Positions 9,700 through 19,299 of a DNA stretch of 64,000 bases are shown here, in pieces; position 1 is the first letter of the stretch; every line of letters begins with the position of its first letter. Source of the stretch: Lepidostoma basale (Eukaryota > Arthropoda > Insecta > Trichoptera > Lepidostomatidae); assembly GCA_022606425.2 (NCBI GenBank), contig JAHDVF020000726.1, forward strand, positions 372,001 to 436,000, in the 5' to 3' direction. The position numbers were made by a program, and so were the translations under genes. The notes beneath the pieces are model-generated. The model searched no databases, was not told where the DNA came from, and saw only the letters and a list, made by a program, of their open reading frames with translations.

Positions 9700-9862
9700 T
9701 ATCTCTGTCGAACAATCACTATGTCGAACAATCTCTAATGCGTTCCTGGTATTATGTTGTATTGTTATAATATTTAGCCTGTACTCAATAGATGCCTTAA
9801 ACATTTTGCGGTTTGTAATGTCTTTTGAGTTAATAAATTGATTTGATTTAATTGGATTTAAC
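9700..9862 (+). mobile_element. LINE family J, 3' UTR
   Basis: GCGTTCCTGGTATTATGTTG, then CTCAATAGATGCCTTAAAC, then TGTCTTTTGAG and the tail GATTTGATTTAATTGGATT. Confidence 0.75.
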
Positions 9863-9880
9863 ACATCGAGTACTTAAACT

Positions 9881-10603
9881 TATGGATTTTGAAGTATATA
9901 TACATCTTCCAAAAATTTGTCATGCATGATCACAAATAACAAAGGTGGAATGGGGAATGTTGTAATTACATAAAGCGTGCGCTTAACCCAACCAATGACA
10001 GGTCATAAGTCCTGTAAACACCTTGATCATCCATGTTCAGTTTCCAGTTTACGTCTTCGTCTCTATTGAGATACAATTAAAATTTGAATTAACCACCCTT
10101 TGGTGTAAATCCAGGATTTGTATACAGGTATAAGTATACATTCACAAATATTTGGTCTTCAAATATTCTGGTCAAAATTCTTTGGCATATAGAATGGAAT
10201 AATACTCCTAGCGGCTTCTAACAATATGTTGGTCGACAGCCTTCACATTGTGTTAATAAGGTAGTTTGCTAAATGCCGAAAATCATTCTCCATAGATGGC
10301 GTTAGTGGGTCGGTTGTATAGGTTAATTCTTGAAAAAATTCACTAGTGCAACCAAATCTACATAGATGGCTGACTGAAACTGCCACGTGAAGATAAAATA
10401 TGGATTTTGAAGTATATATACATCTTCCAAAAATTTGTCATGCATGATCACAAATAACAAAGGTGGAATGGGGAATGTTGTAATTACATAAAGCGTGCGC
10501 TTAACCCAACCAATGACAGGTCATAAGTCCTGTAAACACCTTGATCATCCATGTTCAGTTTCCAGTTTACGTCTTCGTCTCTATTGAGATACAATTAAAA
10601 TTT
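9881..10603. mobile_element. Foldback element M with duplicated arm
   Basis: An identical 205-bp direct repeat occupies 9881-10085 and 10399-10603, each ending in CGTCTCTATTGAGATACAAT. Between them lies family M internal sequence (ATAGATGGCGTTAGTG). A normal M element (17646-18398) has its arms inverted, so here the same arm occurs twice in direct orientation. Confidence 0.7.
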
Positions 10604-11040
10604 AAACGGTTATTATTTAAATTAAAAATATAAATATGTAATAGACTTTGTCTACAAGAGTTCGCTTACAATAGATAGAGTGTGATGTGTGTATATTGAA
10701 AGTGACGAGCAATATTGACAAGGCAACGAAAGTACGTGATCTCATAATAGAAAATAGCCATGACAAATAGCTGAGACAAGTGTACTGACATGACATGACA
10801 GTCGGACCAATTTGAAATATTAGGTCTATCCAACCAAATAATCAATACGCTTACTTTTCTTTCGTAACAAGTTTGCGGTAACGAAACATATCCCGCTATT
10901 CCGAAATTTCATTAAGTCAAAAAGTAAGCAGAATTAACTCCTTCTTTCATGGGGTATCAAATTTGCTACAAATCGAAAAATCTTCTAATATTTTTTGTAT
11001 AGAATAATTTAATATCATACATATTCTTGAATTACATTTT
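10604..11040. other. Nothing recognised
   Basis: AT-rich. No frame, splice pattern or repeat that can be supported. Confidence 0.2.
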
Positions 11041-11835
11041 TCTTGATTTAATTGTATCTCAATAGAGACGAAGATGCAAATTGGAAACTGAATATGGTTG
11101 ATCAAGGTGTTTACAGGACTTATGACCCGTCATTGGTTGGGTTAAGCGCACGCTTTATGTAATTACAACAAATCCCCCATTCCACCTTTCTTTATGACCA
11201 TGTCTGACAAATTTTTTTTGGAAGTTGTATATATGTTAAAGTCCTATGCCAGATTTCACATGTCAGTTTCAATGTGCCATCCATGAAAATTTTGATTACA
11301 TATATACATATTTGATTTAGTCCGGATCGTCCATGTCAACATGTGCAACATCGGAAAAAAATATGTGTTATTACATTATGTGCTAAATTAAAAAAACGGT
11401 GGATTCGTGGAACATAAATTAAATAGACAAATGTGCACCATCTAAAAATAACATTTTGTGATAAATTATTTTTATTTTGTTATTTTATTTTATATCATTG
11501 TATTTTATATTATTTGTTTTACATTTATTTTGTGGATGTTGGAAGATCGAAGTGTGCGCGGGAGATGCCTATTGGTGGCGATGAGGTTCGCAACCCATCA
11601 CACCGCGTCTCCCGTGGGGCGAAAAGAGAAGGATGGAGTGCCGCATCGGTTAGAGTGTGACAGTCCATTCTTTCTGCCTACCCTTTCGGGGAGACGGCGT
11701 GATGGTTAGTTAGTTAGTTTTGTATATATCTTCATAGATGGCACATTAATACTGACATGTGAAATCTGGCATAGGACTTTAACATATATACAACTTCCAA
11801 AAAAAAATTGTCAGACATGGTCATAAAGAAATGTG
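11041..11835. mobile_element. Foldback element M, interrupted at its centre
   Basis: The left arm starts TTAATTGTATCTCAATAGAG at 11048 and runs to about 11320. The right arm is 11719-11835. The arms are inverted copies (GGAAGTTGTATATATGTTAA against its complement at 11780-11800). The T element at 11321 sits in the loop. The right end is truncated. Confidence 0.7.
11321..11718 (+). mobile_element. T element (non-autonomous, TTAG tail)
   Basis: Full-looking copy. It starts CCGGATCGTCCATGTCAACA, has an AT-rich middle, then GATCGAAGTGTGCGCGGGAG. It then has an inverted LINE A end (CCATCACACCGCGTCTCCCG...GGATGGAGTGCC), a short loop, and the direct LINE A end (GTCCATTCTTTCTGCC...GGCGTGATGG) with (TTAG)n. 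The two ends can pair as a roughly 50-base hairpin. There is no substantial open frame, so it must be mobilised in trans, presumably by LINE A. Confidence 0.75.
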
Positions 11836-11884
11836 GAGAAAGAAAGACACACTGGATTTCATCCAGTATTCGTATACATTTTTC

Positions 11885-12065
11885 TCTCTACTTTTTCTTC
11901 TTTTTTCTTCATTTTCTCATTACTGAGGTCGTGATCTATAGAGCTGACCGTGGAAAAAACGTCCAAAATCCTATGTTCTCCGCAGTTCGCACCGCCGAGT
12001 AGGTGTCTTCACCAGTCGTCTCCTTAATCTGGTCACACCACCGAGCAGGACACCTGCCTTTACTT
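11885..12065 (-). mobile_element. LINE family G, 3' end of ORF2
   Basis: The minus frame reads KGRCPARWCDQIKETTGED, then YSAVRTAENIGFWTFF and a stop. This follows the pattern GRP-x-RW-x-DQI...A..R..W at the C-terminus of many insect LINEs. The tail is A/G-rich (complement of TTCTTCTTTTTTCTTC). Confidence 0.6.
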
Positions 12066-12209
12066 CTTGTGACGAAATAAACTCAATACTCGCCGACTGC
12101 ATATTACAAATAGTCTTCCTATTATTTTGAGCTCATTAAAAGCTAAGTCGTTCGTCCGCTTTGAAGACACGGCACAATAATATTTTACCGCTCTCTCTAA
12201 TATCGGTAC

Positions 12210-12315
12210 TCAAATAAAGAAGCGTAGGTACACAGCAAAACCAAAATCATCCTGTATAAGACAATCATCCTAACAGTGGTGACCTATGGATGTGAAACGT
12301 GGTCAAAAGTGAAAA
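12210..12315 (+). mobile_element. LINE fragment (RTE/L1-like YGCETW motif)
   Basis: A short frame KTKIILYKTIILTVVTYGCE, then TWSKV, is the LLY.TLI.PV..YG.E.W motif after the reverse transcriptase domain. Family undetermined. Confidence 0.5.
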
Positions 12316-12335
12316 AAAAAAATTAATTCATAGAA

Positions 12336-12731
12336 AAATGTGCATAAACGTTGTATGATAGAATACCGAACGATGAAATAAGAAAGAAATGTAAGGCAGA
12401 TGACTGCATCATGAATAAAATTAAAAAAGGATCCCTGAGATGGTTTGGATACATGGAACGAATGGATGAGAGTAGAATGGTTAAAAAGTTGTACACAAGT
12501 AGCGTGAGTGGGAAAAGAAGCCGAGGACGACCGAGGAAAACATGGCATGAGAAAATTAATCAATTACTAAAAGGCGGCGACATTCGAAGTCGGAATAATC
12601 GACGTGCGTGCATGGTACGATGTATGAATGTAGAAGAAGCCCGAGAGGTATGCCAGGACAGATCATTGTGGTGATCCATCCTCTCTGCCTACCCCTCCGG
12701 AGAAATGGCGTGATGGTTAGTTAGTTAGTTA
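12336..12731 (+). mobile_element. LINE family A2, 3' end
   Basis: Best A2 copy for the C-terminus. The open frame 12351-12674 reads MYDRIPNDEIRKKCKADD, KGSLRWFGYMERMDESRM, VSGKRSRGRPRKTW, then the SRNNRRACMVRCMNVEEARE tail. The hairpin CCCCTCCGGAG and GGCGTGATGGTTAG follow. Confidence 0.85.
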
Positions 12732-12984
12732 GAAAATTCGTCTTGATTTATTATTTCGCCGGTCCCTGAGGTTTTTATCGCCACCTAAATTATTCCAGCA
12801 ACTACAAATTGGCGGTATCGCACCCTTTGGGAATCTATGGTCTAGAAGAATTCTAAATATGAGCATACGGGAGAAAGCTTCGAATAAATAGAGTCGCTAG
12901 ATTTGCAACCCTTGAAAGGACATCACCGTTAGAGGGCTTCTTGAGGCATAAAGGTAACATCTTTGGACATCATCAAATCGTTAA
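12732..12984. other. Unassigned, possibly retroelement coding
   Basis: Contains frames such as NRVARFATLERTSPLEGFLR but no recognisable family. Confidence 0.2.
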
Positions 12985-13362
12985 CATGAGATATCTCTAC
13001 ATGAAGCAGTTTGGTAGCTATCCGTGGCTTTACCACTGAATTCCTTTTGGGCATGCTGAGAACCAATAGTTTACAGATAAGAAGAGATGGGTGCACACTT
13101 ACCCATTTCTTCAGACTTATCAGGGGATTCTTTGAGAATTGCGTCATCTTGGAGGCAATCCATCTTTATGTTCCGGATGGATATCTTCGAAAGCGTCAGC
13201 AAATACTGTTTTATCTCCCAACATGCAGAACCAACCTGCGTCTGGTGATGCAGATGGGGAGAGCAGTTAAACTGCTGAACATGATCGCTTCGGAGATCGA
13301 CGTCTTTCATATTCGTGAAAGTACGTTGAGAGGACAAATATTCTTAACTTTGGAGAGTATCT
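12985..13362 (+). mobile_element. LINE family J, ORF2 3' part (5' piece of an interrupted copy)
   Basis: Codes for MRYLYMKQFGSYPWLYH, FLLGMLRTNSLQIRRDG, HFFRLIRGFFENCVILE and NLRLVMQMGRAVKLLN: the thumb and tail of a Jockey-type reverse transcriptase. It is interrupted at GAGAGTATCT (13353-13362) by LINE A and resumes at 14042. Confidence 0.8.
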
Positions 13363-14041
13363 AACTAACTAACTAACTAACCATCACGCCGTCTCCCCGA
13401 AGGGAAAGGCAGAAAGAATGGACTGCCACACTTTTCTTCCTCAACATTCATATATCGTGTCATGCACGCGCGTCGATTTCTCTGACTCCTCACATGGCCG
13501 ACATTCAATATTTGATTTATTTGATCGTGCCACGTTTTCCTCGGTCTTCCTCTATTTCTGGTTCCATTTACATCATTAACATATAATTTTTACCATTCTT
13601 TCTTCATTCATTCTTTCCATATGTCCAAACCATCTTAATGATCCTTTCATTATTTTGTTCATGACACCATCATTCGCACCGCATTCACTTCTTATATTTT
13701 CATTCGACACTCTATCATACACAGAGTATCCACACATTCGTCTAAGAGATCTCATTTCTACTGCATTTATTCTACTTTCATCCTTCTTTTGCCAGTTCCA
13801 TGCTTCGCATCCATACATAAGGGTCGGTAGAAGAACACCATTGTGCACTGCCATTCTAGCTTTTTTGGATAGGTTTTTGTTTGCGATGACAACTTTAAGT
13901 GCACCATTCACTTTGTTGCCTGCCCCAACCCTTCTTTCAATATCCCTCTCCACTCGCCCATCTCTTGTAAACATACTACCTAAATACACGAACTCAACTA
14001 CTTGCTCCAAATTTTCACCATTCACGCTAATGTTGCAGAAT
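13363..14041 (-). mobile_element. LINE family A1, inserted in LINE J
   Basis: Insertion of 679 bp flanked by the 10-bp duplication GAGAGTATCT (13353-13362 and 14042-14051). The minus strand codes for MNGENLEQVVEFVYLGSMFT, AVHNGVLLPTLMYGCEAWNW, RSLRRMCGYSVYDRVSNENI and KGSLRWFGHMERMNEERMV in one 149-codon frame. The frame then breaks before the usual VKKLYVNDVNGTRNRGRPRKT part. The tail is (TTAG)n. Confidence 0.9.
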
Positions 14042-14175
14042 GAGAGTATCTTGTATTCCTAATTTCGAACCGTCTCTCATGCGTTCCTGGTATTATATAT
14101 TAATTATATTTTACCTGTTCTCAGTAGATGTCTTAAAGAATGTATAAAATATTTTTTATAATCGTAAATTATAAA
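14042..14175 (+). mobile_element. LINE family J, 3' piece of the interrupted copy
   Basis: Resumes with the duplicated GAGAGTATCT, then TTGTATTCCTAATTTCGAAC and CATGCGTTCCTGGTATTAT, the J 3' UTR. Confidence 0.8.
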
Positions 14176-14271
14176 ACCGGTGAATTGACAATAGACATAC
14201 ACAAAAAAAGTTTGAAAACTTGTTTAAAAAAAGGTAAATAGTAGCATATAATGTGAAAAGCAAGGGTAAAC

Positions 14272-14537
14272 GAACTAACTTACTGGCACACCTTTAGCTT
14301 CCTCCACATTCATACACGCACGTCGATTCTTCCGACTTCTAACATGACCAACCTTTAAAATTTGATTAATTTGGTCATGCCATGTTTTCCTCGGTCTGCT
14401 TCGACTCCGTACTCCATTTACATCATTAACGTTTACTTTCTCAACCATTCTTTCTCCACCCATGCGCTCCATATGTCCGAACTAACGCAGCGATCCTTTC
14501 ATAACTTTGTTCATAATACCTTCTTCCGCTCTACATA
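14272..14537 (-). mobile_element. LINE family A3 fragment
   Basis: Minus-strand coding MERMGGERMVEKVNVNDVNG, then SRSRPRKTWHDQINQILKVG, then SRKNRRACMNVEEAKG. The hairpin and GGCGTGATGG end are missing, leaving only TTAG repeats directly joined to coding. Confidence 0.75.
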
Positions 14538-14555
14538 AATGAATATTGATAAATG

Positions 14556-14912
14556 AACTAACTAACTAACCATCACGCCATTTCCCCGGAGGGGTAGGCA
14601 TGGCATACCTCTCGGGCTTCCTCTACATTCATACATCGTACCCTGCACGCACGTCGATTATTCCGACTTCGAATGTGACCGCCTTTTAGTAATTGATTAA
14701 TTTGGTCATGCCATGTTTTCCTCGGTCGTCCTCGGCTTCTTTTTCCACTCACGCTGCTTGTGTACAACTTTTTTAACCATTCTACTCTCATCCATTCGTT
14801 CCATATGTCCAAACCATCTCAGGGATCCTTTTTTTAATTTTATCCATGATGCAGTCATCTGCCTTAGATTTCTTTCTTATTTCATCGTTGGGTATTATCA
14901 TACAATTTTTTA
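14556..14912 (-). mobile_element. LINE family A2, 3' end
   Basis: Enters as ACTAACTAACCATCACGCC, hairpin complement CCCCGGAGGGG, then minus-strand RNNRRACRVRCMNVEEARE and SGKRSRGRPRKTW back to the YDRIPND region. Confidence 0.8.
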
Positions 14913-15879
14913 TTCGTCGTTTTAACGTCATTAATAAATTAATATTATATATACTGCATAATATATGCTACACCGTAGTTGGGATAATCAAGTAATCATG
15001 TTTCTCCCTGATGTATTTCTCATTGGCGTTTCGTGGATATTATATCTGCGTTCGTATTATCTTCTATATATATAAAACAAAGTCAAAAATCGTGTTAGTT
15101 ACACCATTTATAACTCGAGAACGGCTGGACCAATTTTGAAGATCTTATATTAGCTGGATTTGTCTCCGTTCCGGATAACAGAATAATCATTAAAACATTT
15201 GAAAAAATCACTTAAATGATTTAAAATTAATTATATTTGTCGTAAATTTGACTATATTTGACTTCTGAGACAAAGTACAAAAAACATCATGGCTTCCATT
15301 TTAGTTTCGAAAACGCCCGTAGGTGGTGTATTGTTGATGCCAGATGTCAATACTCAATGTGAAAGATTTGAGGTTATTTTTTAATCGTCACCGGGATTTT
15401 TGGTTTTCTTTATTAATTTTAGATTAACAATGCCCAAAGTTATAAAAATCAGTATAAGAGAGACTATTCTAAAAGTTAAACCCCTTTTGTGAAGGAGAGC
15501 AGAGAATATTTGCGCCATTAATACCTACCATTCGAAAAAGATGACAGATGAGTGTTCCGTAGAGATTAAAAACCGATTTATGATTAGTGAATAATAATAA
15601 AAATACGTATTGTATATTTTGTATTGATTTTATAGGTGTATCTGTGTACATTCGGTCCAGAGAATTGTTACCATAGGAAATTCAGCCGCGAGTACTTAAT
15701 AAACGAAATATTTGGCTAGATGAAGACGAGGAATTTCTTTTTTCAATTGATAGGGACACTGAATCATCAAACTCTTCAGATGATGAATATGATGATGCTA
15801 ATGATGAAAACGGAGTTCATTGATGGATCACACTTATTCAAAATTATGTTGTCTGCTATTTAATTGTTTTAACGTGTTT

Positions 15880-16625
15880 TGATGATTGTCGGAAAGTGTT
15901 AGTTTTTGAAAGGGAAGAGCAAATGACAGTTTGTAATATAAGTGTAAATGAAGAGAACTTGGAACAGGTGAGGGAATTTGTGTATTTAGGTAACATGTTC
16001 ACAGCGGATGGCCGAACGGACAGTGATGTTGAAAAAAGGGTTGGTGCGGGTAACAAAGTGAATGGAGCTTTAAAAGTAGTTATTGGAAACAAGAATTTAT
16101 CAATGAAAGCGAAAATGGCCGTTCACAATGGAGTTCTGGTCCCAACTCCTATGAATGGAAGCGAAGCATGGAACTGACAGAAGAAAGATGAGAGCAGAAT
16201 AAATGCGGTAGAGATGAGGTCCCTAAGACGTATGTGTGGTAGAACGATGTATGACAGAATCTCAAATGCTGATATTAGGAAGGAATGTAGAGCGAAAGAA
16301 GGTATTATGAACAAAATTATGAATGGTTCGTTGTGTTGGTTCGGACATGTGGAGCGCATGGGTGAAGAAAGAATGGTTAAAAAAGTATACGTTAACGATG
16401 TACATGGAGTAAGGAGTCGAGGTAGACCGAGAAAAACATGGCATGTCCAAATTAATCAAATATGAAAGGTTGGTCATGTCAGAAGCCGGAAGAATCGACG
16501 TGCGTGTATGACTCGATGTATGAATGTGGAGGAAGCTAGAGAGGTGTTCCAGGATAGAGTCGTGTGGCGGTCCATTCTCTCTGCCTACCCCTGCGGAGAA
16601 ACGGCGTGATGGTTTGTTTTTGTTG
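15880..16625 (+). mobile_element. LINE family A3, longest copy
   Basis: Almost continuous coding from EEQMTVCNISVNEENLEQVR through FVYLGNMFTADGRTDSDVEK, KMAVHNGVLVP, RSLRRMCGRTMYDRISNAD, GSLCWFGHVERMGEERM and GRPRKTWHVQINQI. Only two stops interrupt it (a TGA for Trp at about 16177, and TGA at 16463). It is the reverse-transcriptase end and C-terminal domain of a non-LTR retrotransposon. The hairpin is CCCCTGCGGAG and the tail is T/G-rich (GGTTTGTTTTTGTTGTTG), not TTAG. Confidence 0.85.
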
Positions 16626-16649
16626 TTGTGTTGTTGTATGAAATTCATT

Positions 16650-17245
16650 TATTTATAATAATAAAATAATAAGAATGATAATAATCATAATAATAATTCA
16701 AACAATTATTAGAAGGAACAATCATACATAATATAGAGTCAAAAACGATGAATCCTAATATATTAAAGACGATAAACATTATAAGGAAGCAGATTACATT
16801 AGTAAGAAAGGGACAAAAATGGAAGGTAGTATTAATATTTTTTTTGGTAGATTGTATAAAGGAAAAGTTTTTAATGTACTACATATATACTAAGGGGGAA
16901 TAAGCTGGAATTTGGTTATTTATAACATTCAATTCACGTGCCTTTGCTTTAAAAATTTCTACATTTTCTAATTTATCAATTTTTTTTTAAATTGTTTGTT
17001 ATATGCAAAAAAAATGTGTTTTTGGAATTGAAATGATGGTCAAAATTCACACAATGATTCTGTTTTTGTATTAAATGTTGTGTTCATATACCCTCTTCAA
17101 AATGATCGACCCGTCTTTCCAATATACACGGCATCACAATCCTCACAATTAATCTGGTAGATTCCACTTTGGTTGAATATATTGTCGCGAAAAAATAAAA
17201 ACACAATTGTGATACATAAAACAAAGTTTTTAATTAACAATTTAT
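16650..17245 (-). mobile_element. Penelope-like element, GIY-YIG endonuclease part
   Basis: The minus frame near 17165-17095 reads SGIYQINCEDCDAVYIG and KTGRSF, the GIY...YIG core with the paired cysteines typical of Penelope-like elements. A stop then breaks the frame. Downstream is AT-rich coding decay matching 55074-55387. At 17170-17240 the sequence joins a terminus with CACAATTGTGATACATAAAA, shared with the hammerhead foldbacks. This ties those repeats to Penelope-like elements. Confidence 0.75.
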
Positions 17246-17488
17246 AATTCATTTTAAGTAGGTATTAATGCAGGCTTCCACGTGAATTATATTCCATTGT
17301 AATTCATATTTTTAATTTTGACTTTTGCACATTTCATGAACTTAATTCATTTTAAGTATTAATTGTAATTCAATAAAAAGGTGAATTAAATTTAGCTTAT
17401 AAGTTAACACAACATTTATTGATTCTGAGGCGGTACGAAGTTCGTCGGGTCAGCTAGTTTATAATAAAATAAGGATTTAATAACTTAC

Positions 17489-17591
17489 ATTGATCTTATT
17501 CTTAGTGGCAGTGATGACATCCTGATCAGGGCTGACCCTCGCCACTCTCTTCCGCCATTCGTTGTTGCCGCTCTGCTGCAGGGCTGCCAGC
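17489..17591 (-). CDS. Host exon, supervillin-like protein
   Basis: A 103-base exon on the minus strand: acceptor TTTCTAG, donor AAT/GTAAGTTA. The first base completes an Arg codon with the preceding exon (19702-19860). The rest reads LAALQQSGNNEWRKRV, then ARVSPDQDVITATKNKIN, ending on a codon boundary. Joined, the two exons give SIAERLAALQQSG..EWRKRV. That pattern resembles the repeated linker motifs of supervillin, a villin/gelsolin-superfamily membrane-cytoskeleton protein; the assignment rests on my recollection of the family and is tentative. Codon use is GC-rich, unlike the flanking repeats. There are no stops or indels, so it looks functional. Confidence 0.65.
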
Positions 17592-17645
17592 CTAGAAATA
17601 CACCATTTGCTATTTCATACATTCTTTGACTAAACATAAGAGGAT

Positions 17646-18398
17646 TAATTGTATCTCAATAGAGACGAAGATGCAAATTGGAAACAGAATAATATGGTGA
17701 TCGAGGTGTTTACAGGACTTATGACCTGTCAATGGTTGGGTTAAGCGCACGCTTTATGTAATACAACATTACCCATTCCACCCTTCTTACGACCACCATG
17801 TCTGCCAAATTTTTGGAAGTGGATATATTTTATTACAACATTTTGAATGTATACAAATACTTCTAGACGAACAACTGGATTTCACCCATTGCGGGCTATC
17901 AATATATATTGACACATGAATTGATACACATGAATTGATAGCCCGAAATGGGTGAAATCCAGTTGTTCGTCTACAAGTATTTGTATACATTCAAAATGTT
18001 GTAAAAAACAAAAACTGGTCAAAATTATAGCATATAGATTGGAGTTACATCTCCAGGCGGTTTCTAGCAATGCGGTAAATGGCGGTAGCCTTTCACATTG
18101 CGTTAAAAATATCTTCTGCTTAATGCTTAAAATACAACCTTCATAGATGGCGTTAGTGTGTAGATTGAATATACTACCATGTAAAGGGTGGTGTTGGAGA
18201 TTAACATATATACAACTTCCAAAAAATTGTCGAGACATGGTGGTCATAAGAAAAAATAAGGTGGAATGGGGAATGTTGTATTACATAAAGCGTGCGCTTA
18301 ACCCAACCAATGACAGGTCATAAGTCCTGTAAACACCTTGATCAACCATATTCTGTTTCCAATTTGCTTATTTGTCTCTATTGAGATACAATTGATTC
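17646..18398 (+). mobile_element. Foldback element M, complete-looking
   Basis: About 750 bp with long inverted arms: 17650-17835 against 18195-18395, both ending in AATTGTATCTCAATAGAGAC or its complement. The interior has a second inverted pair (TGGATTTCACCCATT...AATGGGTGAAATCCA). There is no transposase frame. The internal word TAGATGGCGTTAGTG is shared with other copies. Confidence 0.75.
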
Positions 18399-18535
18399 TT
18401 GTATATATGTTAATATGTAACACCAAAATTCACATGTTAGTTTCAATCTACACACTAGCGCCATCTATGAAGATTGGATTTAAGTTATTTTACACAGATT
18501 AATTTATTTGTATACATTCAAAAATGTTGTAAATA
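18399..18535 (+). mobile_element. Foldback element M fragment
   Basis: Inner-arm sequence TGTATATATGTTAATATGTA, then CACTAGCGCCATCTATGAAG and a TTTGTATACATTCAAAA part, without terminal repeats. Confidence 0.55.
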
Positions 18536-18540
18536 TAAGA

Positions 18541-18680
18541 GGCCCGCCACACACCCGGAACTGTGTAGGACGCAGCGGTGGCCTTTCGTTAGCTTCGCAA
18601 TTGCGCTTCCTAGGCTCATCCCCATGTTTATGAATGGAGTTAAGAAAGTGGGAACCCCGACCACAGGCTAAATCTACTGG
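18541..18680 (+). repeat. Short repeat S
   Basis: GGCCCGCCACACACCCGGAA, CTGTGTAGGACGCAGCGGTG, GCCTTTCGTTAGCTTCGCAA. Diverged member of the family at 8575, 9095 and 18721. Confidence 0.45.
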
Positions 18681-18720
18681 CGCCGAAAAGAAAAAGACAT
18701 TCTTGGAGTTTTTTTAATGG

Positions 18721-18840
18721 CCGAGTCATAGAGGGCTCCCTCCGCTTACCCGAAGCTGTTACAGACGCAGCGGCGCTTTTCGTCAGCTTCACTCGTGCAC
18801 TCCCTAGGCCCGTCCCCCGTCCATGCGGGACTAAGGTTAA
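18721..18840 (+). repeat. Short repeat S
   Basis: AGAGGGCTCCCTCCGCTTAC, CCGAAGCTGTTACAGACGCA, GTGCACTCCCTAGGCCCGTC, then CCGTCCATGCGGGAC. Best copy of the family. Confidence 0.5.
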
Positions 18841-18959
18841 AAAATATATTTAAAAAAATGTATATTTTTCACATTTAAGCTACGCTACTCTCCTTCGATG
18901 TCCCGCCGTGCACACATAGCAATACAACCAAAAGAAAATACATAATTGATACATAAATA

Positions 18960-19290
18960 TGCTATATTTTAAGTGCGCCGTTTTGTAAAATCAATTACTC
19001 CAAGGGCGCACTACGAAATGACTGACCGAACAGTGCAGTCTTTAGAAGTTTCTTAAATTTAACGTCACTATCCTCATACTTAATACTAACATGGAGGCTA
19101 TTCTACGCCAACGGACCCGCAACGCTGAAAGCACGATCATAGAAACTTGCTTTATTGTCTCTGACTGGAATTGTTATGGTGTTTGTACTTGTTTCTACTG
19201 ATCGGAGTGAACGTTGCCTTTCCGTTGGCATGGGTGTCACGCAGAGGTCCAATATATGCTGGCGCTCTCTGGTGTCGAGCCTAAAACACT
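18960..19290 (-). mobile_element. CR1/L2-like LINE, 3' end
   Basis: The minus frame reads DRAFSVAGPLA, a stop, then NSLHVSIKYEDSDVKFKKLL and KTALF, ending near SAPLE. The 3' UTR has GCGCCCTTGGAGTAATTGAT and GGCGCACTT, as at 6154. The coding is dead (Trp to stop). Confidence 0.6.
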
Positions 19291-19299
19291 GTCAAACAC

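Larger units (their letters stand above)
15060..17457 (+). mobile_element. Helitron (non-autonomous), with nested insertions
   Basis: The 5' end begins TCTTCTATATATATAAAAC after an A, followed by ATTTATAACTCGAGAACGGC and TGGACCAATTTTGA, a start widely seen in insect Helitrons. The 3' end is the short hairpin TACGAAGTTCGTCGGGTCAG, then CTAG followed by T, as rolling-circle elements require. No Rep/helicase coding is present. Inside are a LINE A3 copy (15880-16625) and a Penelope-like fragment (16650-17245). A relict acidic peptide (WLDEDEEFLFSIDRD...SSDDEYDD) lies near 15710-15823. Confidence 0.7.

Noticed and set aside
9881..10603. LTR retrotransposon with identical LTRs
   Set aside because: The 205-bp repeats are arms of the foldback family M; no TG/CA borders, primer-binding site or polyprotein.
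12700..12731. Insect telomere repeats
   Set aside because: The repeat is TTAG, not TTAGG, only a few units long, and always attached to the LINE A or T 3' end.
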